Below are positions 51,145 through 60,396 of a stretch of DNA of 64,000 nt, one piece after another (the first letter of the stretch is position 1; each line of letters starts with the position of its first letter). This DNA comes from Treponema sp. (GTDB taxonomy: Bacteria; Spirochaetota; Spirochaetia; Treponematales; Treponemataceae), in the NCBI GenBank assembly GCA_016296205.1, contig JAEDJS010000002.1:1-64000 (forward strand), written 5' to 3'. Under the pieces are notes generated by a model. It was not told the origin of the DNA. It saw only the letters and a program-made list of their open reading frames with translations, and did no database searches. The translations under genes were made by a program, and so were the position numbers.

Positions 51145-52272
51145 CTATTCTGACTGAATTGGCATAATAATATGTGAATAGAAAGATGCTGGTTCAGAAT
51201 GAAGAGTTACAGCTTTCCTTTCATCAGAAAATTCAAATACAACATATTCACTTTTGATTTCTTTCAATGGTTCTTCAATATATTGCAATGACAAATTGAT
51301 TTTAAGATTGTTACCTGCATAGCGGCAAGGAATTTCAACTTCTGAGCTACCATAATCAATATTGAATGCAGACAATTTAAGATTACCTGGTTCAAGATTA
51401 AAATTGATTCCTTCTTTCTTTGTTTTAATCATCTGAGAAAGCATTCTAAGAGAACTTACAAGATCATCTTTTTTAACCTGGAACTGATTTGGCTGGTCTT
51501 TTGGAATTACAGATTCATAATTTGGGAAAAGTCCATCAATAAGAACTGCACTGAATTTGTAATCTGCAAACTGGAAGAAAATCATTTTTTCTACAACAGA
51601 AACATCAATTTCTCCTTCTTCAGGAGCATGTTTCATAATAATATTTAAAATCTTTGGATGTACAATTGCTGATGGAAAATCATTTACTCCTGCCAAAAGA
51701 GGCTGTCTTGCAATACTAAGTCTGCGTCCGTCTGTTGCAACAAGATTTAAATATTCACCTTTCTTTTCAAAGTAAACACCATTCATAAAAAATCTTGTCT
51801 GGTCGTCACTTACTGCAAATTGAGTCTGACGAATCATATCTTTAAATTCTTTAGATGAAATTTTGAAGTAAGGAAGGTTTTCGCCAGAAGAAAATGTTGG
51901 GAATTCCTTTTCACTCATTGTCTTTAATTTAGTAGTTGATTTTTTACCAATTGGACGGATAACAGAAATCAAATTATTATTATCTTCATTTTTAATCTGA
52001 CTAAATTCAATTTCACCAGTATAATCCATTGAGCTTAGAATTGAATTGAATTTATCACAGTAAATTGTTGTTGATCCTTCTTCTTCAATAGTAATAGGCA
52101 TTACACCTTCAAAATTTAATTTTGAACCATCAGTTGCTTTGATTGTAAGCATGTTATCTTTTGCAATCAGCAGAACATTAGAAAGAATTGTTCCTGCACT
52201 TTTGCTATTGATGATTTCCTGCGCTACAGAAATTTTTTTCTGCATCAATTCTTTGTCAAATGTAAATTTCAT
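51145..52272 (-). CDS. dnaN: DNA polymerase III beta clamp
   Basis: A 375-residue sliding clamp, normal length. It shows the three repeated clamp folds, with MKFTFDKELMQKKISVAQEIINSKS at the start, YFKISSKEFKDMIRQTQFAVSDDQTRFFMNGVYFE in the middle and IPCRYAGNNLKINLSLQYIEEPLKEI near the end. AAGGGGAT precedes the ATG. TATAAT-like boxes lie just upstream in the dnaA-dnaN gap. Confidence 0.97.
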   Translation of the reverse strand: MKFTFDKELMQKKISVAQEIINSKSAGTILSNVLLIAKDNMLTIKATDGSKLNFEGVMPITIEEEGSTTIYCDKFNSILSSMDYTGEIEFSQIKNEDNNNLISVIRPIGKKSTTKLKTMSEKEFPTFSSGENLPYFKISSKEFKDMIRQTQFAVSDDQTRFFMNGVYFEKKGEYLNLVATDGRRLSIARQPLLAGVNDFPSAIVHPKILNIIMKHAPEEGEIDVSVVEKMIFFQFADYKFSAVLIDGLFPNYESVIPKDQPNQFQVKKDDLVSSLRMLSQMIKTKKEGINFNLEPGNLKLSAFNIDYGSSEVEIPCRYAGNNLKINLSLQYIEEPLKEIKSEYVVFEFSDERKAVTLHSEPASFYSHIIMPIQSE

Positions 52273-52338
52273 TTTGTTATCCCCTTATTATATATAAATT
52301 TATAAATTTAATAGTAGTAATAATAAGGCATGTGAATT

Positions 52339-52458
52339 TGTGGAAAACTATCTCCAAGCCTTATTTTATATGGTTTTCTAATGTGTAAAACTTTTTGTTT
52401 GAATTCACATTAAATTCACTTTTCCACCGGATTTAATGTTTTCAACAAGTTTTCCACA
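52339..52458. other. DnaA-box cluster between dnaA and dnaN (candidate oriC)
   Basis: The 238-base gap between dnaN and dnaA is AT-rich and holds TTTTCCACA twice, in opposite orientations (52339-52347 reversed and 52450-52458). Two variants also occur, TTTTACACA (52390-52382) and TTTTCCACC (52420-52428). These are one mismatch from the consensus TTATCCACA. Origin function is inferred from this and from position. A second candidate lies at 60.1-60.7 kb. Confidence 0.6.
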
Positions 52459-52510
52459 TGATTATATCATATTATTAACTGAATGTCTTGTTTTAAAACA
52501 GTTAATTTTT

Positions 52511-53953
52511 TTAGTTAAACCTGTTATCTTTAATTTCTCTCATTAATAATTGTATTGTTGCATTTAATTGTGAATCAACTTTTATTGCATTTTCTATTTT
52601 TTCGTAGCTGTGCATAATTGTTGTATGATCACGGCCGCTGAATTCATTTCCTAAATCAACAAATGAATATTCTGTTAACTGTCTTGCAATATAAATAGCG
52701 ATATGTCTTGGTGTTGCTAATTTTTTGTCTCTTTTAGGACCTTTTAATTCACTTGTTGTAATATTATAGTGATTTGCAACAACTTTTTGTATTAAATCAA
52801 CTGTAATACTTCCACTTATTGGCTGACTTAAAATATCTCTACATGCATCCTGGGCTAGTTCTATTGTTAACTGTTTTCCGGTCATTTCTGCATAAGCAAT
52901 CATATTTTTCATACAGCCTTCAAGATCACGAACACTTGTTTGACAATTTAATGCAATATATTCAATAATTTTTTGTGGCATTGTTTTGTTTGCTAGTTCA
53001 AGTTTGCGTAAAATAATTGCACAACGAGTTTCAAAATTTGGCAAAGTCAAATCGGTACTAATTCCACTTGTAAATCGGCTAGTAAGTCTGCTTTCAAATC
53101 CTTTAAGCTCACTAATTGGACGGTCACAAGTAAATACCATTTGTTTTTTATTGTTGAATAATTCCTGGTATGTATAGAAAAGTTCCTGCTGAGTTCCATC
53201 TTTTTTAAGAAGCTCATGAATGTCGTCAAAAAGAAGGACATCAAGTTTTCTGTATTTTGATTTGAATTTTTCTATTTCTGACTGACCTTTTGCAGTAGAA
53301 TTTACATAATCACTGATAAATGTTTCACCACGGATATAAGCAATTTTCATTTTTCCATTGCTTTCTTTATAAATATAATTTCCGATTGCCTGCAAAAGAT
53401 GGGTTTTTCCTAAACCTACTCCGCCATAAATTAAAACCGGGTTGTAAGCTTTTCCAGGATTTTTTGCTACGGCCATTGCAACATTGTATGCAAAAATTGA
53501 ACTTTCTCCGGAAACAAAGCTTTCAAATGTCATAGATTCATCTAATTGAGGATGTTTTTTAAGTTGAATTTCTGAATTTTCGTTATTTGAATATGAAATT
53601 TCATTTAAATTTGCAAAATTTTCCACATTATTTTGAATTTTTTCCTGAGGAACTTCATTTTCTTCTTCTGGAATTTTAAATGATTCTTTTGAACCAATTT
53701 TGTTTTTTAAAATTACAGGTTGTCCACAAAATTCTTGGATTTTATTTTGAATTTTTGAAATAATTTTTTTATCGTTCATCATTTTCCACATGAAATTTGA
53801 TGGAACTTCTACTGTAATTTCGTTTTTATTATCTTCCACATAGTTTATTCTGAACCATGTAGTAAATTCATCTTCCAATCCTTGAGAAATATATTCATTT
53901 TTTATCTGGTTTAATGCTTCGTCCCAGAATACTTTAAAATTTTGTGATGACAT
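52511..53953 (-). CDS. dnaA: chromosomal replication initiator DnaA
   Basis: A 480-residue initiator. Domain I is at the start (KVFWDEALNQIKNEY), the AAA+ domain has Walker A GGVGLGKTHLLQAI and Walker B LLFDDIH, and the C-terminal DNA-binding domain has the signature LGNEFSGRDHTTIMHSYEKI. The ATG at 53953 (MSSQNFK) is preferred over a TTG 13 codons upstream, since TATAAT lies nine bases before this ATG and the upstream codons are inside the promoter. The message is thus almost leaderless, with only AGG as a weak ribosome site. Confidence 0.97.
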   Translation of the reverse strand: MSSQNFKVFWDEALNQIKNEYISQGLEDEFTTWFRINYVEDNKNEITVEVPSNFMWKMMNDKKIISKIQNKIQEFCGQPVILKNKIGSKESFKIPEEENEVPQEKIQNNVENFANLNEISYSNNENSEIQLKKHPQLDESMTFESFVSGESSIFAYNVAMAVAKNPGKAYNPVLIYGGVGLGKTHLLQAIGNYIYKESNGKMKIAYIRGETFISDYVNSTAKGQSEIEKFKSKYRKLDVLLFDDIHELLKKDGTQQELFYTYQELFNNKKQMVFTCDRPISELKGFESRLTSRFTSGISTDLTLPNFETRCAIILRKLELANKTMPQKIIEYIALNCQTSVRDLEGCMKNMIAYAEMTGKQLTIELAQDACRDILSQPISGSITVDLIQKVVANHYNITTSELKGPKRDKKLATPRHIAIYIARQLTEYSFVDLGNEFSGRDHTTIMHSYEKIENAIKVDSQLNATIQLLMREIKDNRFN

Positions 53954-53962
53954 AGTTTGCCT

Positions 53963-53992
53963 ATTATATCTTAACTTTACTTTTTGTTTCAA
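53963..53992 (-). promoter_or_regulatory. dnaA promoter
   Basis: On the minus strand TTGAAA (53992-53987), 18 bases, TATAAT (53968-53963). Its -35 lies within the spacer of the gyrB promoter. Confidence 0.7.
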
Positions 53993-54004
53993 TATGGGTA
54001 TAAT
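53976..54004 (+). promoter_or_regulatory. gyrB promoter
   Basis: TTTACT (53976-53981), 17 bases, TATAAT (53999-54004). Its -35 lies within the spacer of the dnaA promoter, so the two divergent promoters interleave. A second TATAAT is at about 54022. Confidence 0.6.
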
Positions 54005-54064
54005 ATAGTGCTTTTAATATACTATAATATTAGAAGAAAATTTTCAAATTTTGGGGATAATTTA

Positions 54065-56038
54065 ATGAGCGATCAGTATGGAGCAAGTAATATCCAAGTA
54101 CTTAAAGGACTGGAAGCTGTACGTAAAAGACCTGGTATGTACATTGGGTCAACAGGTCCAAAAGGTTTACATCATCTTGTTTATGAAGTTGTTGATAACT
54201 GTATTGATGAAGCCATGGCCGGTTATTGTAAAAATATCACTGTTGCTTTGGAATTGGATGATATTTGCCGTGTTGAAGACGATGGACGTGGTATTCCAGT
54301 TGATATTCACCCTACTGAAGGAATTTCTGCTCTTGAATTAGTTTTAACAAGACTTCACGCCGGTGGTAAATTTGATAAATCAAACTATAAAGTTTCTGGT
54401 GGTTTGCACGGGGTTGGTGTTTCTTGTGTTAATGCTCTTTCTGATTGGCTTGAAGCTACTGTTTACCGTGATGGAAAAATTTATACAGAAAAATTTGCTC
54501 GTGGTATTCCTCATAAAGAAGGCGTAAAAGAAATTGGAACTTGTGGTGAAAAAACTGGTACTACTATTCGCTGGAAATCCGACGCCACAATTTTTACAGA
54601 ACAGATTTTTTATGAATTTGATATTCTTCTTGAACGTTTAAGGGAATTGGCTTTTTTAAATCCTGGAATTCAAATTACATTCCGTGACGAAAGGCTTGAA
54701 ACACCTAAGGAACTTGTTCTTAAATTTGAAGGCGGTATTAATGAATATACCAAATTCCTTAATGAAGGAAAAAAAGTTGTTCCAGAAGAACCAATTTATG
54801 TAAATGGTGAACAAAACGATATTATTCTTGATCTATCAATGCAGTTCAATGATGGATATGAAGAAACACTTTTTTCTTATGTAAATGATATTAACACTCG
54901 TGAAGGTGGTACTCATCTTGACGGTTTTAAAAATTCACTTACTGTTGTTCTTAATGATTTTCTTCAGAATAACGAAAAACTGTTTAAAAAATTAAATCCA
55001 AAATATAATCCAAAAGCAGAAAAAACTGATAAAAAGAAAGATGTTGTTCTAATTAAACTAAAATCAGAAGATATTCTTTCTGGCCTTACCGCTGTTGTTT
55101 CTGTAAAAGTTCCTGAACCTCAATTTGAAGGACAGACTAAACAAAAGCTTGGTAACACAGAAGTTAAAACTGTTGTATACGCAATTGTAAAAGAAAAATT
55201 AACTCTTTTCTTTGAACAGAATCCCCAGATTTGTAATTTGATTCTTGAAAAATCTGTTAATGAAGCTTTACTTCGATTAAAGAAAAAGAAGATGGAAGAA
55301 ACTTCCCGCAAAGATGGAATGGATTCTTTTGGTCTTCCTGGAAAACTTGCCGACTGTTCTTCTAAACATCCAGAAGAATGTGAAGTTTATATCGTCGAAG
55401 GTGACTCTGCGGGTGGTTCTGCTAAACAGGGACGTAATCCTAAAACACAGGCAATTCTTCCTCTTTGGGGTAAGATGCTCAATGTAGAAAAAGTCGAAGC
55501 TCACAAAGTTATTAATAATGAAAAACTTTTGCCGGTTATTGCATCTTTGGGAACAGGAATTGGCAAAAATTTTAATATTGATAAACTTAGGTATCATAAA
55601 ATTATCATTATGGCCGATGCCGATGTTGACGGTGCTCATATTTCAACTTTGCTTATGACTTTCTTTTTCCGTTATATGCCTCAACTTATAGAAAAAGGAT
55701 ATGTTTATATTGCTATGCCTCCTCTTTATCGAGTTGAATATAAAAAACAGAAATTCAAGAGATTTGTTTTTAGTGATGAAGAAAGGGATAGAGCTTTGGA
55801 AGAACTTGGCGAAAACAGAGACAAAGCTGAAGTTCAACGTTATAAAGGTCTTGGTGAAATGGAATGGCAGGAGTTAAAAGAAACAACCATGGATCCAAAA
55901 AATAGAAAAATGAAGCAGGTTAAAATAACTGATGCAAAATTAGCAGACGAAGTATTTTCTGTCCTTATGGGTGATGATGTTGATCCTCGCCGTAAGTTTA
56001 TTGAAGAAAATGCAGAATATGCAACTTTGGATGTTTAA
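54065..56038 (+). CDS. gyrB: DNA gyrase subunit B
   Basis: A 657-residue ATPase subunit of gyrase. The GHKL ATPase begins with GLEAVRKRPGMYIGSTGPKGLHHLVYEVVDNCIDEA, and includes DDGRGIPVDIH and GLHGVGVSCVNALS. The Toprim part has EGDSAGGSAKQGRNPKTQAILPLWGKMLNVEK and DADVDGAHI. The ATG at 54065 has GGGGA upstream. A TTG 27 codons earlier would put the promoter into the coding region and is rejected. gyrA follows 100 bases later. Confidence 0.97.
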   Translation: MSDQYGASNIQVLKGLEAVRKRPGMYIGSTGPKGLHHLVYEVVDNCIDEAMAGYCKNITVALELDDICRVEDDGRGIPVDIHPTEGISALELVLTRLHAGGKFDKSNYKVSGGLHGVGVSCVNALSDWLEATVYRDGKIYTEKFARGIPHKEGVKEIGTCGEKTGTTIRWKSDATIFTEQIFYEFDILLERLRELAFLNPGIQITFRDERLETPKELVLKFEGGINEYTKFLNEGKKVVPEEPIYVNGEQNDIILDLSMQFNDGYEETLFSYVNDINTREGGTHLDGFKNSLTVVLNDFLQNNEKLFKKLNPKYNPKAEKTDKKKDVVLIKLKSEDILSGLTAVVSVKVPEPQFEGQTKQKLGNTEVKTVVYAIVKEKLTLFFEQNPQICNLILEKSVNEALLRLKKKKMEETSRKDGMDSFGLPGKLADCSSKHPEECEVYIVEGDSAGGSAKQGRNPKTQAILPLWGKMLNVEKVEAHKVINNEKLLPVIASLGTGIGKNFNIDKLRYHKIIIMADADVDGAHISTLLMTFFFRYMPQLIEKGYVYIAMPPLYRVEYKKQKFKRFVFSDEERDRALEELGENRDKAEVQRYKGLGEMEWQELKETTMDPKNRKMKQVKITDAKLADEVFSVLMGDDVDPRRKFIEENAEYATLDV

Positions 56039-56061
56039 TGTTTATAGGAACATCCATGATA

Positions 56062-56131
56062 TTTATGTCATCCCGAACTTGATTCGGGATCTCTTTTAAA
56101 ATTAGATTCTGAAACAAATTCAGCATAACGG
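56062..56131 (+). repeat. single degenerate palindromic repeat between gyrB and gyrA
   Basis: TGTCATCCCGAACTTGATTCGGGATCTC forms a hairpin (CCCGAA/TTCGGG) and belongs to the composite repeats seen at 7, 19 and 37.9 kb. The second half (AGATTCTGAAACAAATTCAGCATAACGG) is degenerate. It lies in the gyrB-gyrA gap and could influence message processing. Confidence 0.7.
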
Positions 56132-56140
56132 GAAATTAAA

Positions 56141-58633
56141 ATGATTGAAAAGATTAAATATGAAGAAAGACAAACTCCAGAAGGTGGTTATGTTTTAACT
56201 GCTCCTATTGAACATGAAATGCAGCGTTCATTTATTGACTATTCAATGTCGGTAATTGTTGAACGTGCTTTGCCAGATGTACGAGATGGACTTAAACCTG
56301 TTCATCGCCGTATTCTTTATGCAATGTCCGAAGAAAATCTTACAAGTGGTTCTAAAACAAAAAAATGTGCAACAGTTGTTGGTGACGTTTTAGGTCGTTA
56401 TCATCCACATGGAGATGCTTCTGTTTATGATGCAATGGTTCGTCTTGGTCAAGCTTTTTCTTTAAGATATATGCCTGTTACAAAGCAGGGAAACTTTGGT
56501 GGAATTGATGGTTCACCAGCTGCTGCTTACCGTTATACAGAAGCAAAAATGTCTAAAATCGCAGAAATCATGGTTGATGACATTAAAAAAGATACAGTTG
56601 ATTTTAGTCCAAACTTTGATGATACTAGACAGGAGCCAAAAGTTCTTCCTGCAGCTTTTCCATTTCTTTTGTGTAACGGATCAACTGGTATTGCTGTTGG
56701 TATGGCAACAAATATGCCTCCTCATAATCTTAGAGAAATTGGTGCCGCCATTTCTGCATATATTGATAATCAGGATTGTTCTATTGAAGATTTGATGAAA
56801 TTTATCAAAGGTCCTGATTTTCCAACTGGTGGTATAATTTTTGGAAAAAAAGGAATTGCTGATGCTTACAAAACGGGTAGAGGAAAAATTCTTGTTCGTG
56901 CCCGATTTAATATTGAAGTTGATACAAAAGGCAAAGAAAAAATTGTATTTACAGAAATTCCTTATCAAACACGCACAGATGATCTTGTTAAAAAAATTGC
57001 TGAACTTGCTCGCGATGGAATCATTGAAGGAATAGAAAGAGTAAATGATGGTAGTCATGGCGATGATGTTCGTATTGAAGTAGATATTAAGAAGACTGCC
57101 ATTGCAAAAGTAGTAATCAATCAAATTTTTGCAAAGACTCCGCTTCAATCAAGTTATGGTATTATCAACCTTGCTCTTGTTCCATCAGGAAATGGACTTG
57201 CACCACAAGTTTTAAATCTTAAACAGCTTATTAAACACTTTGTTGATCATCGTGATAATGTTATTACTCGTCGTACAAAGTTTGAACTTGGTGTAGCAAA
57301 AAAGAAAGAACATATTCTTGAAGCAAAAATTACTGCTGTTGATTGTGTTGATGAAGTTATCCAGATTATTCGTTCAAGTAAAGACGAACCGGAAGCAAAA
57401 AAGCGATTGGAAACAAGATTTGGTTTTGATGAAGAACAGAGTCAGGCAATTGTTGATTTACGTCTTGGTGTACTTACATCTTTGCGCATTGATGAACTCA
57501 AACTCGAACTTGAACAAATTCGTGCAGAAATTGCCCGTCTTGAAGATCTTCTTGCTCATCACGAAAAAATTCTGAATTTGATTAAAGAAGAAACTAATTC
57601 AATTGTGGAAAAATTTGGTGATGATCGTAAAACTGATGTTGTTGCCGGTGAATTGGAAACTATCAACCTTGAAGATATGATTAAAGAAGAAGACATGGTT
57701 GTTATCATGACAAAACTTGGTTATATCAAGAGAGTTCCTGCAAGTCAATATAAAAATCAGGGTAGGGGTGGAAAAGGTTCAAGTACAACTAAACTTGCCG
57801 AAGATGATTTTACTACCCAGATGTTTGTTGCTTCAACTCATGATCACATTATGTTTATTACTACTGCTGGTAAAGCATATTGGGTAAAAGTTCACGAAAT
57901 TCCAGAAGCTACTAAACAGAGTCGCGGAAGTCATATTAAGAGCCTTTTAAAAGTAAGTCCAAATGAAGACATTACAACAACAGTAGCAATAAAAGATTTC
58001 AAAGAAGATGAATATCTGTTTATGGCAACTGCAAATGGTGTTGTTAAAAAGACACCAACAAGTGAATTTAAAAATGCAAAAGATCGTGGAACAACAGCAG
58101 TTCGCCTTGATGATGGTGATACTCTTGTTAGTGCTATTCTTACAAGTGGAAATAATGAAGTTCTTTTGGTAAGCCGCAAAGGTCAGGCACTTAGAATAGA
58201 AGAAAGTGATGTTAGACCCATGGGAAAAACAAGTCGAGGTGTTTCTGGACTTAAACTTGCCAGTGGAGATGAACTTTGTTCTGCTATTACTATCGGAACA
58301 GAAGAAGACGCACGTATTTGTGTAATTACAGAACGTGGTATTGGTAAGAGAGTTGATCCTAATGAATTTAATTCTCATGGCCGAGGAACTGGTGGACAGA
58401 AAATATTCGGAAATGTAGACGACAAAGGCGAAATCATTGGTGCAGTTTGTATCCATGATTCAGAAAGTTTGATGTGTCTTACAAGTCAGGGGGTTAGTCT
58501 TAAAGTTTTGGCTACAGCAATTTCAGAACAGGGAAGAGCTGCAAGTGGAACTAGAGTTGTAACAATTACAGAACCAGATTATGTAATCGGTATTGATAAA
58601 GTTGCAAACGAAGACGAAGAAAAAACAGAATAA
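56141..58633 (+). CDS. gyrA: DNA gyrase subunit A
   Basis: An 830-residue DNA-cleaving subunit. The quinolone-resistance region is YHPHGDASVYDAMVRLGQAFSLRY, the active-site tyrosine is in AAAYRYTEAKMS near residue 128, and the C-terminal beta-pinwheel carries the GyrA box QGRGGKGS near residue 546. The position equal to E. coli Ser83 is Ala, as in mycobacteria, which suggests low natural quinolone sensitivity. No strong ribosome site is seen: the nearest candidate is CGGGAAA. A terminator follows. Confidence 0.97.
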   Translation: MIEKIKYEERQTPEGGYVLTAPIEHEMQRSFIDYSMSVIVERALPDVRDGLKPVHRRILYAMSEENLTSGSKTKKCATVVGDVLGRYHPHGDASVYDAMVRLGQAFSLRYMPVTKQGNFGGIDGSPAAAYRYTEAKMSKIAEIMVDDIKKDTVDFSPNFDDTRQEPKVLPAAFPFLLCNGSTGIAVGMATNMPPHNLREIGAAISAYIDNQDCSIEDLMKFIKGPDFPTGGIIFGKKGIADAYKTGRGKILVRARFNIEVDTKGKEKIVFTEIPYQTRTDDLVKKIAELARDGIIEGIERVNDGSHGDDVRIEVDIKKTAIAKVVINQIFAKTPLQSSYGIINLALVPSGNGLAPQVLNLKQLIKHFVDHRDNVITRRTKFELGVAKKKEHILEAKITAVDCVDEVIQIIRSSKDEPEAKKRLETRFGFDEEQSQAIVDLRLGVLTSLRIDELKLELEQIRAEIARLEDLLAHHEKILNLIKEETNSIVEKFGDDRKTDVVAGELETINLEDMIKEEDMVVIMTKLGYIKRVPASQYKNQGRGGKGSSTTKLAEDDFTTQMFVASTHDHIMFITTAGKAYWVKVHEIPEATKQSRGSHIKSLLKVSPNEDITTTVAIKDFKEDEYLFMATANGVVKKTPTSEFKNAKDRGTTAVRLDDGDTLVSAILTSGNNEVLLVSRKGQALRIEESDVRPMGKTSRGVSGLKLASGDELCSAITIGTEEDARICVITERGIGKRVDPNEFNSHGRGTGGQKIFGNVDDKGEIIGAVCIHDSESLMCLTSQGVSLKVLATAISEQGRAASGTRVVTITEPDYVIGIDKVANEDEEKTE

Positions 58634-58639
58634 AAAGAC

Positions 58640-58674
58640 AGGCTGTTTGAATGAAAATTTAAACGGCCTTTTTT
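58640..58674 (+). terminator. terminator after gyrA
   Basis: AGGCTGTTT (58640-58648) pairs with AAACGGCCT (58661-58669) with one U-G, followed by six T. Confidence 0.85.
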
Positions 58675-58719
58675 AATGTAATTTATTAATTATAAAATAA
58701 ATTGTTATAGGGGAAAATT

Positions 58720-60141
58720 ATGGGCGGAATTTTTGGTGTTGCTTCAAAGAGTGATTGTTCTTTAGATTTGTTTTTTGGTGTTGATTATCATTCTCATTTG
58801 GGAACTCGTCGCGGAGGACTGGCAGTTTTAGATGAAAATGGAACTTTTCAACGTTCAATTCATAACATTTCAAATTCACCTTTTAGAACAAAATTCGATG
58901 AAGATATCAACGATTTGCATGGTAAGTTGGGAATCGGTTGTATTTCTGATTATGAAGCACAACCACTTTTAGTAAACAGCCATCTTGGTTCATTTGCAAT
59001 TACAACAGTTGGTATTGTTACAAATAAAGATGAACTTGTTAATGATATTCTTGACTGTAGCAAAACTCACTTTCTTGAAATGAGTGGTGGTGAAATTAAT
59101 CAGACAGAATTGATTGTTGCACTTATCAACCAGAAAAATTCAATTCCTGAAGGAATTAAAAATGTTCAGGAAAAAATTAAAGGTTCCATCACAATGCTCG
59201 TTATGACCAAAGAAGGTATTTATGGTGCACGTGATAAATTAGGTAGAACTCCTCTCGTAATTGGTCAGAAAGATGATGCATTCTGTTTGAGCTTTGAAAG
59301 TCACGCTTACATCAACTTGGGTTATAAAGATTATAAAGAACTTGGTCCTGGCGAAATTGTTTTTGTAACTCCAGAAAAAATTGAACAGATTCAAAAGCCT
59401 GGGGATAAAATGAAAATCTGTACATTCCTGTGGATTTACTATGGGTATCCAACTGCATGTTATGAAGGCGTTAATGTTGAACAGATGCGTTACAATTGTG
59501 GTGCTTATCTTGCAAAACGTGATGCAGAAAATAACATTAAACCAGATTGTGTTGCTGGTGTTCCAGATAGCGGTACAGCTCATGCGGTTGGTTATGCAAA
59601 TCAAAGTGGAGTTCCATTCAGTCGTCCATTTATTAAATATACACCAACCTGGCCACGCTCATTTATGCCAACAAATCAGAATCAAAGAAATTTAATTGCT
59701 CACATGAAGTTGATTCCAGTTCAGCAGTTGATTAAAAACAAATCGATTCTTTTAATTGATGATTCAATTGTTCGCGGTACACAACTTCGTGAAACTACTG
59801 ATTTCCTTTACGAAAGTGGAGCAAAAGAAGTTCATGTTAGACCGGCTTGTCCTCCAATCATGTTCGGCTGTAAGTATCTTAATTTTAGTCGCTCAAAAAG
59901 TGAAATGGATTTAATTGCAAGAAGGGTAGTGCGCCAGTTCGAAGGAGAAAATGTAAGTCCAGAAACTTTGGCAAAATACTGTGATCCTGATACACCTGAA
60001 TATGAAAAAATGCTGGAAGAAATTCGTAAGCAGCTTCATTTTACAACATTGAGATTCCACCGTTTGGATGACATGTTGGATTCAACAGGACTTGACCACT
60101 GCAAACTTTGTACTTATTGTTGGAACGGTAAAGAAGACTAA
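58720..60141 (+). CDS. PurF-like amidophosphoribosyltransferase with a degenerate glutaminase domain
   Basis: A 473-residue protein with the PurF architecture. The phosphoribosyltransferase part is intact, with SILLIDDSIVRGTQ near residue 344. The N-terminal glutaminase domain starts MGGIFGV: the nucleophile Cys that should follow Met is Gly. The glutamine-binding HNG block is TVG, and LQHRGQ is replaced by LGTRRGG. It should thus not hydrolyse glutamine and may use ammonia, another amine, or a partner. Conserved cysteines remain in the second half (FGCKY; DHCKLCTYCW), compatible with a 4Fe-4S site. From memory this is a conserved paralogue group in Bacteroidetes and Clostridia. AGGGGA precedes the start. 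Confidence 0.85.
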   Translation: MGGIFGVASKSDCSLDLFFGVDYHSHLGTRRGGLAVLDENGTFQRSIHNISNSPFRTKFDEDINDLHGKLGIGCISDYEAQPLLVNSHLGSFAITTVGIVTNKDELVNDILDCSKTHFLEMSGGEINQTELIVALINQKNSIPEGIKNVQEKIKGSITMLVMTKEGIYGARDKLGRTPLVIGQKDDAFCLSFESHAYINLGYKDYKELGPGEIVFVTPEKIEQIQKPGDKMKICTFLWIYYGYPTACYEGVNVEQMRYNCGAYLAKRDAENNIKPDCVAGVPDSGTAHAVGYANQSGVPFSRPFIKYTPTWPRSFMPTNQNQRNLIAHMKLIPVQQLIKNKSILLIDDSIVRGTQLRETTDFLYESGAKEVHVRPACPPIMFGCKYLNFSRSKSEMDLIARRVVRQFEGENVSPETLAKYCDPDTPEYEKMLEEIRKQLHFTTLRFHRLDDMLDSTGLDHCKLCTYCWNGKED

Positions 60142-60162
60142 AAAGTTTTCCACATTTTTTTA

Positions 60163-60196
60163 CAGACCTGGGAAATATAAATCTCGGGTCTTTTTT
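60163..60196 (+). terminator. terminator after the PurF-like gene
   Basis: AGACCTG pairs with CGGGTCT (with a T-G pair), with a 12 to 14 base loop, followed by seven T. Confidence 0.85.
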
Positions 60197-60361
60197 TATT
60201 TAATCCACAATTTTGATATTTCAATATTTGAATGGTGAATTTGGTTTTAAGTTGATTTTTTACATTTAATTCTGTGAATTTTAAGAATTTTGAGCTAATT
60301 CCATATAATACATAGAATTACAAATTTTAATGGAATTTAGTGCTAAATTTTGAAATTTTTA

Positions 60362-60390
60362 TGGACTAAACACTAAATATAGTGTATATT
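60362..60390 (+). promoter_or_regulatory. promoter of the candidate small RNA
   Basis: TGGACT (60362-60367), 17 bases, TATATT (60385-60390). The predicted transcription start is near 60397, just ahead of the first hairpin. Confidence 0.5.
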
Positions 60391-60396
60391 ATTAAT

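Noticed and set aside
53954..53992. Upstream TTG start for dnaA giving 13 more residues
   Set aside because: The codons cover the dnaA promoter -35 and -10 boxes; the ATG at 53953 begins the usual DnaA domain I.
53984..54064. Upstream TTG start for gyrB giving 27 more residues
   Set aside because: These codons lie in the promoter region and do not resemble GyrB; the ATG at 54065 has GGGGA at the right distance.
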